The notes beneath the pieces were generated by a model. It did not search any database. It was not told where the DNA came from and saw only the letters and a program-made list of their open reading frames with translations. From positions 116,280-180,279 of the forward strand of contig JAJZVV010000007.1 of NCBI GenBank assembly GCA_021845595.1: DNA of 64,000 nt. Reading direction: 5' to 3'. The translations under genes were made by a program, and so were the position numbers. Source of the DNA: Pseudomonadota bacterium (GTDB taxonomy: Bacteria > Pseudomonadota > Alphaproteobacteria > Acetobacterales > Acetobacteraceae). Position 1 is the stretch's first letter, and each line of letters opens with the position of its first letter. Shown here in pieces: positions 56,534-64,000 of this stretch.

Positions 56534-57484
56534 ATGACGAAGCGAATTTTCATCGATGGCGAGGCCGGCACCACCGGCCTTTCGATCCGCGAGCGGCTGC
56601 ACGGGCACGCCGGGATCGACGTGCTCAGCATCGACCCCGCCGAGCGGAAGAACCCCGAGGCGCGGCGCGCGATGATGGCCGCGGCGGACCTCGCCATCCT
56701 CTGCCTGCCGGACGATGCGGCGCGCGAGGCCGTCGCCCTGGCGGAAACGCTCGGGGACGCGGCGCCGAAGCTGCTCGACGCCAGCACCGCGCACCGCATC
56801 GCGCCCGGCTGGACCTACGGATTTCCAGAGCTCATCCGCGGCCAGCCTGAGCGCATCGCCGCCGCCGCGCGGGTGGCGAACCCGGGCTGCTACGCCACGG
56901 GCGCCATCGCACTGGTCTGGCCGCTCGTTGCCGCCGGGCTGCTGCCGCCCTCCCATCCCCTCAGCATCTCCGCCGTCAGCGGCTATTCCGGCGGCGGGCG
57001 GACGATGATCGAGGCGCACGACGCCGCCGGCGGCCCGGCCTTCGAGCTCTACGGGCTCGGCCTCGAGCACAAACACATTCCCGAGATCGAGCGCTATGCC
57101 GGGCTCAGCCGGTGGCCGATCCTGCTGCCCTCGGTCGGGCATTTCCGCCAGGGCATGCTCGTCGCGGTGCCGCTGCATCTCGACACGCTGCCTTCGCGCC
57201 CCAGCGCGGCGGCGCTGGAAGCAGCGCTGGCGGCGCATTATCACCGCTCGGCCCGGGTGCAGGTGACGGCACCACCGCCCGGCGGCCGGATCGAGCCCGA
57301 GCCGCTCAACGACACCGACCTGTTGCAGATTTTCGTCTATCCTAACGAGCCGCGCCGCCAGGCGGTGCTGGTGGCGCGGCTGGACAATCTCGGCAAGGGC
57401 GCCTCCGGAGCGGCGGCGCAGAACGCGCTGTTGATGCTCGGCCTGCCCGACCCACTGGCCGCGCGGGAGACGGCGCATGGCTGA
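56534..57484 (+). CDS. argC: N-acetyl-gamma-glutamyl-phosphate reductase (type 2)
   Basis: Reduces N-acetylglutamyl phosphate to the semialdehyde in arginine synthesis. A 316-residue type 2 Arg[18 protein letters not shown] nucleotide loop at the N terminus and catalytic Cys in [19 protein letters not shown]. The C-terminal part has [17 protein letters not shown] and the end [23 protein letters not shown], typical for ArgC. The ATG at 56534 has GGGGGG upstream. It overlaps the carbonic anhydrase gene by 8 bp (57477-57484). argG lies at 2126. Confidence 0.95.
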   Translation: MTKRIFIDGEAGTTGLSIRERLHGHAGIDVLSIDPAERKNPEARRAMMAAADLAILCLPDDAAREAVALAETLGDAAPKLLDASTAHRIAPGWTYGFPELIRGQPERIAAAARVANPGCYATGAIALVWPLVAAGLLPPSHPLSISAVSGYSGGGRTMIEAHDAAGGPAFELYGLGLEHKHIPEIERYAGLSRWPILLPSVGHFRQGMLVAVPLHLDTLPSRPSAAALEAALAAHYHRSARVQVTAPPPGGRIEPEPLNDTDLLQIFVYPNEPRRQAVLVARLDNLGKGASGAAAQNALLMLGLPDPLAARETAHG

Positions 57485-58031
57485 CGATCCATCGCTTCCC
57501 CACGCCCTGGCCGGTCCGCTCTTCCGTTTCGAGGGACAGCTGCCGCGAATCGCGCCCGATGCCTGGATCGCGCCCACCGCGGCGGTGATCGGCGATGTCG
57601 AGATCGGCGCCGGATCCAGTGTGTGGTTCCACTGCGTGCTGCGCGGCGACACCAACCGCATCCGCGTCGGCGCCCGCTGCAACATCCAGGACGGCACCAT
57701 CATCCATGTCAACGCCGGCGACTTCCCCACCCTGATCGGCGATGATGTCTCCGTCGGCCATGCCGCCATCGTCCATGCCTGCACGCTGGAGAACCGCGCC
57801 TTCGTCGCGATGGGTGCCACGGTGCTGGACGGCGCGGTGATCGAGGAAGGCGGGCTGCTCGCCGCCGGCGCGCTGCTGCCGCCGGGCAAGCGCATCGGCC
57901 GCAACGAGCTCTGGTCGGGCGTGCCGGCGAAGCTCGTGCGGGTGATGACGGACGAGGAACGCGCCGGATTCGACCGCACGGCCGTTCACTACGCCGCGCT
58001 CGCCGCACGCTTCCGCGCCGGGCTGCGCTGA
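57477..58031 (+). CDS. Gamma carbonic anhydrase family protein
   Basis: A 184-residue left-handed beta-helix protein. Hexapeptide repeats occupy residues about 30-150. The family's metal-binding His residues are seen in [32 protein letters not shown]. The FWG...[12 protein letters not shown] C terminus is present ([16 protein letters not shown]). Homologues hydrate CO2 (Cam) or act otherwise (YrdA, PaaY); the sequence does not decide. It starts inside the argC coding end, and its stop overlaps the CTG start candidate of the next gene, so the three are coupled. Confidence 0.9.
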   Translation: MADDPSLPHALAGPLFRFEGQLPRIAPDAWIAPTAAVIGDVEIGAGSSVWFHCVLRGDTNRIRVGARCNIQDGTIIHVNAGDFPTLIGDDVSVGHAAIVHACTLENRAFVAMGATVLDGAVIEEGGLLAAGALLPPGKRIGRNELWSGVPAKLVRVMTDEERAGFDRTAVHYAALAARFRAGLR

Positions 58032-58900
58032 AGCCGCTCGCGCCCAGGGTCGCCTTCGTCCAGGCGCCGACGGCGCGCCAGCGCGCCGCGGACGAGGCGG
58101 GGCGCGCGTGCGGCGAGTTCCAACCCTTCCTGCAAGATCTCGCCGCCATCCGCGCCGAGCTGGAGCGCCGTGGCGTGGAGGTGCGGCCGATCTATTCGGA
58201 CACCGAGCTGCCCGAGCTGGGCGGCCTGCGACCGGCGGAAATGTTCGTCTTCGCCGGCCTGGCGATGATGTGGCGCTGGCTGCAGCGCTTCGGCTGGCAG
58301 GCGCGGCTGGCCCGCTCCTATCCGGCGGCGCTGGAGGGACTGCTCAATCGCCGCACCTGGCGTGGGACGCCGGCCGCGCTGCTGGCCGGCCCGGCGGCCT
58401 CCGTGACGCCGGTCTTCGTCAAGACCTGCCGCCCCTGCTTCCCCGACGGCGAGCGCTTCGACGGCCAAGTCTGGCCGAGCCTCGACCGGCTGACCGAGCT
58501 CCATCCGGCCTTGCGCGAGGAACTGTTCCTCTGTTCCGAGCCTGTCGCCTTCGTCTCCGAATACCGTTGCTACGTCCTGAATGGCCGCGTGCTCGGCGTG
58601 CACGCCTACCAGCTGCTCGGCGTTTTCTGCGGCCCGGTGGACGGCTCGGACCTGGAGCGGCACATGCCCGAGGTCCGGCCGACGCCTGATTTTCTCGCGG
58701 ACGCCGTGGCGCGCCTGGCCGCCAGCGGCGAGGCTCCGGCCGGCTACGCGCTCGATTTCGGCCTGATGGCCTACGGCCGGATGTCCCTGGTGGAGCTGAA
58801 CGACGCCATTTCCCTGACCAATTACGGGCTCTCCGACGCGGACCTTCTCGACCTGCACCTCGCCCGCTGGCAGGAACTCGCGCACGCTGGCGCGGGGTGA
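58028..58900 (+). CDS. ATP-grasp-like protein with a non-standard (CTG) start candidate
   Basis: A 290-residue reading frame beginning at the CTG that overlaps the carbonic anhydrase stop (CTGA, as in ATGA couplings). No ATG, GTG or TTG lies in frame before a GTG at 58175, yet the 49 codons between them have the same strong G/C third-position bias and encode a sensible segment (PRVAFVQAPTARQRAADEAG and GEFQPFLQDLAAIRAELERR). The C-terminal part YALDFGLMAYGRMSLVELND resembles the metal/ATP site of ATP-grasp proteins (DUF4343-like). A GTG start at 58175 (241 residues) is the alternative. Function is unknown. Confidence 0.7.
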   Translation: MKPLAPRVAFVQAPTARQRAADEAGRACGEFQPFLQDLAAIRAELERRGVEVRPIYSDTELPELGGLRPAEMFVFAGLAMMWRWLQRFGWQARLARSYPAALEGLLNRRTWRGTPAALLAGPAASVTPVFVKTCRPCFPDGERFDGQVWPSLDRLTELHPALREELFLCSEPVAFVSEYRCYVLNGRVLGVHAYQLLGVFCGPVDGSDLERHMPEVRPTPDFLADAVARLAASGEAPAGYALDFGLMAYGRMSLVELNDAISLTNYGLSDADLLDLHLARWQELAHAGAG

Positions 58901-59093
58901 GGCCCCCGCGCGAGGCCGGAATGGCTCGTGCGCCGGTTGCAGCGCCGCCATAGCCCGCCTCGCGAGGCGTGTCCTACGCGCGAACAATCGCTTGCATGCA
59001 ATGGCATCGGGCCGCTAGCGTGCGATTGATTTGCAGTTTCGGCCGCGTCCGCCACGGGCCGGGCCACAGATCAACGTCAGGGGAGGCGGGGAT

Positions 59094-59402
59094 ATGGGAC
59101 ATCCAATCAAGCACAGTGCCTTGGTCAATCTGATCGGCGAACATTACAAAATCGTCGAATTCGTGGTGAAATACGAAGAAACGAAAGGCAGCACCTGCGT
59201 CGTCAAGATCAATGACAAGCAGGCGGCGGCCGGTGTCTCCTATAACAAGTCGAAAGGCGAGATCACGCCGGACCGGGATCAGGCTGGCAACATCGCCAAG
59301 AAGGCGCACGAACTCGCCGTCCATGCCTATGCCGCCTCGACGGAGCACGCCGCCGACCCGGTACCGAAGCAGCTGAGCGCCGACACCATTCGCAGCGGCT
59401 GA
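59094..59402 (+). CDS. Small protein of unknown function, tandem paralogue 1
   Basis: A 102-residue soluble protein that I do not recognise. Begins MGHPIKHSALVNLIGEHYKI; centre KINDKQAAAGVSYNKSKGEI; end PKQLSADTIRSG. It is clearly related to the next gene (same length, shared MG-PIK-S N terminus, KQAAAGVSY core, and ETIR/DTIR end), so the pair arose by duplication. No signal peptide or membrane segment. Codon third positions and base use are less G/C-biased than in neighbours, which suggests recent acquisition. The ATG at 59094 follows GGGGAGGCGGGGAT. Confidence 0.75.
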   Translation: MGHPIKHSALVNLIGEHYKIVEFVVKYEETKGSTCVVKINDKQAAAGVSYNKSKGEITPDRDQAGNIAKKAHELAVHAYAASTEHAADPVPKQLSADTIRSG

Positions 59403-59466
59403 GCGCCGCCGCTGCGAAGCCGGCGGCACCGGGTGGTGCGGACCGGCGCTCTTTGGCGTGCCTGCT

Positions 59467-59500
59467 ATTGTTGGCAAATAGAAATAAATAATACAACAAT
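59467..59500. promoter_or_regulatory. AT-rich promoter-like region with inverted repeat before paralogue 2
   Basis: ATTGTTG (59467-59473) and CAACAAT (59494-59500) flank 20 bp of AT-rich sequence (GCAAATAGAAATAAATAATA). This is the most AT-rich stretch of the window and a likely promoter or operator for the gene at 59547. Confidence 0.5.
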
Positions 59501-59546
59501 CGAACTGACTGACCACCGACCACCAACAACCCACGGGAAGCATAAC

Positions 59547-59852
59547 ATGGGCAAACCCATCAAAAGCTCGGCAATGGTCAAAACGATCGGCAACCACTAC
59601 GAGGTCGTCGAATTCGAGATCACCTACAAGGCGGCAAGCAACGGCACCAACTGCGCCATCATGGTCAACGGCAAGCAAGCGGCGGCCGGGGTATCATACG
59701 ACAAGAAGAGTGGCGAGGCGCAGCCGAGCAAGGACGAATGCGCCAAGGTCGCTGATCTCGCGCATACGGCCGCCGCGAACGCCTATGCGGCACACCATCC
59801 CGAGAAGACACTGCCGAAGAAAATCAGCGGCGAGACGATTCGCGGAAGCTGA
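59547..59852 (+). CDS. Small protein of unknown function, tandem paralogue 2
   Basis: A 101-residue protein related to the one at 59094 over its full length; by eye about half of the positions are identical, including GKPIKSSAMVKTIG, GKQAAAGVSYD and ISGETIR. It has its own promoter-like region in the 144-bp gap between the genes, so the two may be expressed separately. It is rich in Lys, Asn and Ala and has lower G/C content than flanking genes. Function is not known; no toxin, antitoxin, immunity or secretion motif is visible. Start ATG at 59547. Confidence 0.75.
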   Translation: MGKPIKSSAMVKTIGNHYEVVEFEITYKAASNGTNCAIMVNGKQAAAGVSYDKKSGEAQPSKDECAKVADLAHTAAANAYAAHHPEKTLPKKISGETIRGS

Positions 59853-59877
59853 CCCACCAACGAGCGTGCCACCGGGG

Positions 59878-59909
59878 TCCGCTGGCGATGGAAGTTCATC
59901 GCCGGCGGA
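59878..59909. terminator. Hairpin between convergent paralogue 2 and larB
   Basis: TCCGCTGGCGATG pairs with CATCGCCGGCGGA (13 bp with one G-T) around GAAGTT. It lies in the 67-bp gap between the convergent stops and could end transcription from both sides; no T run. Confidence 0.5.
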
Positions 59910-59919
59910 TGTCCCCCCT

Positions 59920-60567
59920 TCAGCGCAGCGCCCGCAGCGCGGCGCAGGCGGCGCCGTAGCCGTTGTCGATATTCACGCACACCACCCCCGGCGCGCAGGA
60001 GGCCAGCGCGGCCGCCAGCGCCGCCCGCCCGCCCGCGGCGACGCCGTAGCCGATCGAGGTCGGCACGCCGATCACCAGCCCCGGCACCAGCCCGCCGACG
60101 ACGCTGATCAGCGCCGCGTCCATCCCGGCGACGACGATCACCACCGGAAACTGCCGCAACTCCTCGGCGCGGGCCTCGATCCGCCAAAGCCCGGCGACGC
60201 CGAGATCGGCCATGACGACGCTCGCCTCGCCGTGGAACCGCAGCGTCCGTGCCGCCTCTTGCGCCACCGCGAGATCCGAGGTGCCGGCGGTGACGATGGC
60301 GACGCGCGCCGGGCCGGCGAGCGGCGCCGGAGCACCGAGGAAGGCAGTCGCCGAGGCGGCGTCGTGGTCCAGCCGCTCGCGCAGCCGCGCCGGCAGATCG
60401 GCGAAGCGCTCGGCATCCAGCCGGGTCAGCAGCAGCGAATGCCCGTCCGCCACGCATTCGTCGAGGATCGCCACCAGCTGCGCCGGGCTCTTGGCGCCGG
60501 CGAAGATCGCCTCGCCGAACCCGAGCCGCGCCGGGCGCCCGACATCATGGACGAACGCCCCGCTCAT
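59920..60567 (-). CDS. larB: Nickel-pincer cofactor biosynthesis protein LarB
   Basis: A 215-residue AIR carboxylase-related protein that carboxylates and hydrolyses NaAD to start nickel-pincer nucleotide synthesis. Core sequences are VAIVTAGTSDLAVAQEAARTL, VVIVVAGMDAALISVVGGL and VVCVNIDNGYGAACAALRAL, the PurE-like end. The ATG at 60567 overlaps the larE stop (ATGA). Last gene of the larC-larE-larB operon. Confidence 0.92.
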   Translation of the reverse strand: MSGAFVHDVGRPARLGFGEAIFAGAKSPAQLVAILDECVADGHSLLLTRLDAERFADLPARLRERLDHDAASATAFLGAPAPLAGPARVAIVTAGTSDLAVAQEAARTLRFHGEASVVMADLGVAGLWRIEARAEELRQFPVVIVVAGMDAALISVVGGLVPGLVIGVPTSIGYGVAAGGRAALAAALASCAPGVVCVNIDNGYGAACAALRALR

Positions 60568-61379
60568 GCCGGGCGCAGAAAGGCGCTGCCGGCGCGATAG
60601 GGCGCGAAACGGACCGGCAGCGCCATGCCGGCCTCGGCCAGCAGCGTCCCGAGCCGCGCCTGCCACGCCTCGCGCGCCGCCGCGTCGAGCCCGGCCAGCG
60701 CCGCCTCGTCGAGCTCGATGACCACGGCCCCTGCGCGCAGCCGGCAGCGCACCGCGCCCGGCGCGAGCGCTGTGTCGAGCAGGCGTTCGGCGGCATGGAT
60801 CGCCCGTAGCCGCTCCGGTTCGACCCGCAGCCCGGTTTCGATGCGGCTGGCGAGACAAGGCGCGGCGGGCAGGGCAGCGATCGCGCCGAGCCCGGCGGCC
60901 GCGGCGATGGCGCGCAGCGTCGGCTTGTCGATGCCGGCCTCGACATAGGGATGGCGCACGCCGGCCGCGGCGGCGGCATCGAGGCCGGGACGATACTCGC
61001 CGAGATCGTCGCGGTTGGTGCCGGAGACGATCTGCCAGGAGGTGAGCTTGGCAATTGCGCCGTAGAGATTGCGCTTGCAGAAGAAGCAGCGATCCACCGG
61101 GTTGTTCCGATAGGCCGGGTCGGCGAACTCGCCGGCGTCGAGCACGTGCAGGCGCCAGCCCTCGGCGCGGGCCAGCGCCTCGGTGCGCGCCGTCGCCTCT
61201 GGCGGCACGGCGGGGGAGACGGCATGGAACATCTCCGCCCGCGCCCCGAGCCGGCGGTGCGCGACCCAGGCGAGCGTCAGGCTGTCCACGCCGCCGCTGA
61301 CGGCGACGGCCAGCGGCGCGCAAGCCTCCAGCACCGCCTCCAGCTGCGCGCGCGCCGCCTCCGCTGGTTCAGCCGCCAT
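60564..61379 (-). CDS. larE: Nickel-pincer cofactor sulfur transferase LarE
   Basis: A 271-residue PP-loop enzyme that transfers sulfur to P2CMN, giving the dithioacid that binds nickel. The PP-loop is VAVSGGVDSLTLAW; NPVDRCFFCKRNLYG and APCLASRIETG contain the conserved cysteines. Members either sacrifice one Cys or use an FeS cluster; here Cys occur in both places. Start: ATG at 61379 or 61391 (4 residues longer), both inside the larC 3' end, so translation is coupled. Middle gene of the operon. Confidence 0.92.
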   Translation of the reverse strand: MAAEPAEAARAQLEAVLEACAPLAVAVSGGVDSLTLAWVAHRRLGARAEMFHAVSPAVPPEATARTEALARAEGWRLHVLDAGEFADPAYRNNPVDRCFFCKRNLYGAIAKLTSWQIVSGTNRDDLGEYRPGLDAAAAAGVRHPYVEAGIDKPTLRAIAAAAGLGAIAALPAAPCLASRIETGLRVEPERLRAIHAAERLLDTALAPGAVRCRLRAGAVVIELDEAALAGLDAAAREAWQARLGTLLAEAGMALPVRFAPYRAGSAFLRPA

Positions 61380-62580
61380 CGTCGCGCCCATCGGGCGTCG
61401 CCGCCATCGCGGCCCCGGCCCGCTCTGCCGCGGCCTGGCGCAGCCGCGCCCGCTCCGCCTGGCCGGCGACGGCGGCGACGTCGTCGATCTCGGCCTTGGC
61501 CGTCGCCCCGCCGGGCCGCTGCACCCGCTTCACCCGCAGACTGCGCCCCTCGACCTCGGCGTGCATGGCCTCGCGCGGCAGCGCGAGGGCGCGGACCAAC
61601 TGGGTTCGCAGCCCGATCGTCGTCGTCTCGCGGAACGCGGCGTCTGCCGCCACGGCCATGGCATCGGGCTGAACCAGAAGCTGGATATGGGTGAGCAGCC
61701 GGCCCTTCTTGCCGCAGGCCGGCATTTGCAGTGCATCGAGCACGCCGGGCAGGGCGCGGAGCCGCTCCAGCCCGACGGCGAGATCCTCCGGCGACTGATC
61801 GTCCACCTCGAAGCTGATGACGCCGAGCCACCGCTCCCCGTCGGCCGCCGGCGCATCCTCGAACACCAGCACGCGCAGGCAGTTGGCCAGCCCCGGCAGA
61901 TGCCGCGTGCCGAATCCGGTACCACTGGCGGCGAGCCGGCGCGGCGGCCCCGGCGCGCGCGGGGCCGCGGCAAGGTAGCGCAGGATCGCCGCCCCGGTCG
62001 GCGTGACCCGCTCGCCGCCGATGCCGTCGTCGATCAGGGCAAACCCTTCGAGCAGCAGCGCCGTCGCCGGCGCCGGCACCGGCATTCGACCATGCGCGGT
62101 GGTGATCTGGCCGGCGCCGAGCGGCAGCGGCGCCACGCTCCAGCGGGCCGGGCCGATTGCGTCAATCAGCCAGGCAGCGGCGAGGATGTCGGCGATGGAA
62201 TCGGCGGCGCCGATCTCATGGAACGTCACCGCCTCCGGCTCGACACCGTGGACCTTGCCCTCCGCGGCGGCGAGCAGGGCGAAGATGCCGATGGCGTGGG
62301 CCTGCACCGGCTCAGGCAGGGACGACGTGGCGATGCGGGCGCGGATCTCGCACCAGGACGTGTGCGCGGGCGAAGCCGGCGCCTCGACCTCGAAGCGCAG
62401 CCCGCCCAACCCTTCCTGGTGGTGCCCTTCCTGGTGCCGGAGGGTCCGGCAGACGAGCGGGGTCAGGGCGCGCGCGGCGGCGATGGTGGCGGCCTCGAAG
62501 CCGGGGAACGCATCGAGCAAGGCGGCGACGAACATGTCACCGGCGATCCCTCCCAGCGGATCGAGATGGATCTGTCGCAC
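61369..62580 (-). CDS. larC: Nickel-pincer cofactor nickel insertion protein LarC
   Basis: A 403-residue CTP-dependent cyclometallase that inserts Ni into the pincer cofactor. N-terminal HLDPLGGIAGDMFVAALLDAFP is diagnostic; TFHEIGAADSIADILAAAWL and PCPLPAPATALLLEGF-like PVPAPATALLLEG follow; the C-terminal domain has CGKKGRLLTHIQLLVQPDAM. Encoded in one frame, not by the LarC1/LarC2 programmed frameshift of Lactobacillus. First gene of larC-larE-larB. The partner apoenzyme LarA is not in the window. Confidence 0.92.
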   Translation of the reverse strand: MRQIHLDPLGGIAGDMFVAALLDAFPGFEAATIAAARALTPLVCRTLRHQEGHHQEGLGGLRFEVEAPASPAHTSWCEIRARIATSSLPEPVQAHAIGIFALLAAAEGKVHGVEPEAVTFHEIGAADSIADILAAAWLIDAIGPARWSVAPLPLGAGQITTAHGRMPVPAPATALLLEGFALIDDGIGGERVTPTGAAILRYLAAAPRAPGPPRRLAASGTGFGTRHLPGLANCLRVLVFEDAPAADGERWLGVISFEVDDQSPEDLAVGLERLRALPGVLDALQMPACGKKGRLLTHIQLLVQPDAMAVAADAAFRETTTIGLRTQLVRALALPREAMHAEVEGRSLRVKRVQRPGGATAKAEIDDVAAVAGQAERARLRQAAAERAGAAMAATPDGRDDGG

Positions 62581-62737
62581 GCCGCACCCTCCTCAGCCGG
62601 CTCCCGTCCGGCACCCCATGGTGGGCCAGAGTCGCGCGCCACTCAACCGCGCGTGCGTGCGATCGGGGCTTGAGCGGCCGGCGCCGGGGACGCCATAGTG
62701 GCAGGGGCCGGAATGTCCGGGCGCGGGGGAATAGCGC

Positions 62738-63802
62738 ATGAGTGGCTTCAGCGACGCGGCTCTCGGCCCGCTGGCCGCCGTGCTGCCGGCGCTGAATACC
62801 GGCACGGCTGCAACGACCCCTCCCGCCGGCGCAGCCACGGCGCTCTCGCTCGCCGGCTGGCTCGGCGCGCGCGGCCTGCCCGCGGCCCCCTGGCAGCCCG
62901 ACCCGGCCTGGCTCGCTGCGACGCCGCCCAGCCTGCCGCTCGACGCCAACGCCATGGCGACCGTCGGCGCGCTGGCCCAGCTGCGGGCACAGGCGCTGTC
63001 GCAGTTCGGCATCGACCTTCTGGATCCCGCCCAGGCCGGGGCGCTGGCGCCGGCCGTGGCATCCATGAACACTCAGCTCACGTCCATCGCCCCGCCCGGC
63101 TTCGACCCATCCGGCTGGGTCCAGCTCGGGGCGCTGAACAACGCCGTCGACCAGACTCAGCAGGCGCTGTCCAGCGGCGTTCTCACCCCCTCGCCGCCGC
63201 TGGCGCAGGCGATGAACGCGCCGGCGGGCGTGCCGATGGCGAGCTGGTTCCCCCTGCTGCGCTCGGTGCTGGCAATGGCGCCGCTGATCGCCAGCGCCAA
63301 CCAGCTCGGCCTCAACCTCGCCGACAATTTCGCTCCGCCCCTCGCCAGCGCCCTGCGCGCGCTGCGCGGGGTGGACGTGCCGCCGGTCCCGCCGGACAAC
63401 CTCGCCCTGATGACGAATGTCAGCTCCGCGCTGCAGGCGACGTCGCAGCTGCAATCGAGCCTTGGGGTGGATCCGCTGGCGATCGGGCTCCCGGCCACAC
63501 AGGCGCTGGTCGCGGCCAAGCTCGGCACGACGATGCAGGGTCTGGGCTCGGCCATGGGCGTCGATCCGCAGGCCCCCGGGGCGCTGGCGGCGGCGCTGCC
63601 CGCCCTGCCCTACTGTCCGACGAGCTTGGCGCCGCCGGCCGTAGTGCAGGCGGCGCTGGCGGTCGATCCCTCGGCGGCCGGCTCGCTCGGCTGGCAGGTG
63701 CCGCCGCTCACGTCCCTGCCCGTGCTGACCACCGGCCTGCCGGCGACCGGACTGGCCGCCCAGCTCGCCCAGAGCCTCGGCATCACGATCGTGCCGGCTT
63801 AG
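62738..63802 (+). CDS. Ala/Leu/Pro-rich hypothetical protein
   Basis: A 354-residue protein I do not recognise, dominated by Ala, Leu, Pro and Ser. Short LGVDPLAIG / MGVDPQAPG motifs are spaced about 30 residues apart, in a context of LPALP- and ALAAALPAL-like runs; this suggests repeated helical hairpins. There is no signal peptide or clear membrane segment. The ATG at 62738 has CGGGGGAAT upstream. Divergent from larC. Its stop TAG is the first three bases of the repeat at 63800. High third-position G/C supports it as coding. Confidence 0.65.
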   Translation: MSGFSDAALGPLAAVLPALNTGTAATTPPAGAATALSLAGWLGARGLPAAPWQPDPAWLAATPPSLPLDANAMATVGALAQLRAQALSQFGIDLLDPAQAGALAPAVASMNTQLTSIAPPGFDPSGWVQLGALNNAVDQTQQALSSGVLTPSPPLAQAMNAPAGVPMASWFPLLRSVLAMAPLIASANQLGLNLADNFAPPLASALRALRGVDVPPVPPDNLALMTNVSSALQATSQLQSSLGVDPLAIGLPATQALVAAKLGTTMQGLGSAMGVDPQAPGALAAALPALPYCPTSLAPPAVVQAALAVDPSAAGSLGWQVPPLTSLPVLTTGLPATGLAAQLAQSLGITIVPA

Positions 63803-63850
63803 AGCAGGGCCCGATCGGACCGAACCGCTTCGCGGTCAGTCTGATTGGGC
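63800..63850. repeat. TAGAGCA-ended hairpin-forming repeat, copy 2
   Basis: Starts TAGAGCA on the stop codon of the preceding gene and forms a dyad around TTC (CCGATCGGACCGAACCGC / GCGGTCAGTCTGATTGG, about 14 paired positions). It is similar to copy 1 at 35487, and its TCAGTCTGATTGG nearly matches TCAGTCTGACTGG at the IS630 end below. Confidence 0.7.
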
Positions 63851-63875
63851 AAAGTTGCGCTATCCATATGGTTTC

Positions 63876-63905
63876 TAGAGCAATTTCAGTCTGACTGGAA
63901 ATATC
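63876..63905. mobile_element. Probable end of an IS630-family insertion sequence
   Basis: TAGAGCAATTTCAGTCTGAC begins in CTAG (IS630 elements insert at TA) and runs into the transposase stop codon; ATTTC-AGTC and GACTGGAAAT form an imperfect dyad. The element continues past the right edge. Confidence 0.65.
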
Positions 63906-64000
63906 CGGCATGACGGAAGTAGTTGCTGCATTCGGCGGGGCTGAAGGTGTCGGCGGCCGGGCCGAGCGCCTTCCACAACTCGTCCATCGTTCGCAGCGCC
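63886..64000 (-). CDS. IS630-family transposase, C-terminal fragment at window edge
   Basis: The minus-strand frame open to the right edge encodes 37 residues ending in FSPAECSNYFRHAGYFQSD and a TGA at 63886. The ECxNYFxxAGY end is characteristic of IS630-family (DDE) transposases. Only the last part is in view, so whether the gene is intact cannot be told. Confidence 0.85.
   Translation of the reverse strand, partial: ALRTMDELWKALGPAADTFSPAECSNYFRHAGYFQSD

Noticed and set aside
61369..62580. Programmed frameshift in larC
   Set aside because: The Lactobacillus gene needs a frameshift to make LarC; here one continuous frame covers both parts, so no recoding is needed.

Overview
The window is GC-rich, densely packed bacterial chromosome with strong G/C bias at third codon positions, short gaps and many ATGA or GTGA overlaps. 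The gene set points to an alphaproteobacterium, most likely Rhodospirillales/Acetobacteraceae: GapR-type DUF2312, DUF1244, ribbon-helix-helix_4, a bolA-J-domain-cobS-cobT neighbourhood, ELM1-family, DUF6476 beside rluD, and a PmtA-like methyltransferase. This is inference from gene content; there is no rRNA here. No prophage, CRISPR array, tRNA or rRNA was seen. The only mobile DNA is the C-terminal end of an IS630-family transposase at the right edge, plus short hairpin repeats that resemble its end.

Layout. 1-4285 (minus): thiolase, M20 amidohydrolase, argG, beta-keto acid cleavage enzyme. 4491-6659: a Hint-domain protein with six 39-residue repeats. 6763-10097: SbmA/BacA-like ABC protein, DUF1499 protein, unknown protein. 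10101-18455: YdiJ-type FAD/FeS dehydrogenase, serine-glyoxylate-type aminotransferase, GST, PmtA-like methyltransferase, pyruvate kinase, glycerate 2-kinase. 18552-31117: small conserved proteins, a large membrane protein, PepF, an ABC1 kinase, a substrate-binding protein, amidase and gamma-glutamyltransferase, a GNAT-Nudix fusion, CinA, DUF2889. 31171-35489: RHH, BolA, J-domain protein, cobS, cobT. 35623-42286 (minus): a five-gene operon whose order matches hmfABCDE for 2-furoate breakdown. 42427-46341: glxR, gcl and a divergent IclR regulator with paired palindromes. 46335-58900: DUF6476, rluD, leuA with an attenuator-like leader, alpha/beta hydrolase, TtuC/DmlA-type dehydrogenase, ELM1, pyrE, class III aminotransferase, rplM-rpsI, argC, gamma carbonic anhydrase, and an ATP-grasp-like protein that seems to lack a standard start codon. 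59094-59852: two tandem small paralogues of unknown function in AT-richer DNA. 59920-62580: larB-larE-larC. 62738-64000: an Ala/Pro-rich unknown protein and the IS630 fragment.

How they fit. A glyoxylate/glycerate route is spread over the window: Gcl makes tartronate semialdehyde, GlxR reduces it to glycerate, glycerate 2-kinase makes 2-phosphoglycerate, and pyruvate kinase (adjacent to the kinase gene) finishes the path. The YdiJ dehydrogenase and glyoxylate aminotransferase lie close to this theme. The hmf-like operon would turn 2-furoate into 2-oxoglutarate. The lar genes build the nickel-pincer cofactor, but no larA apoenzyme is in view.
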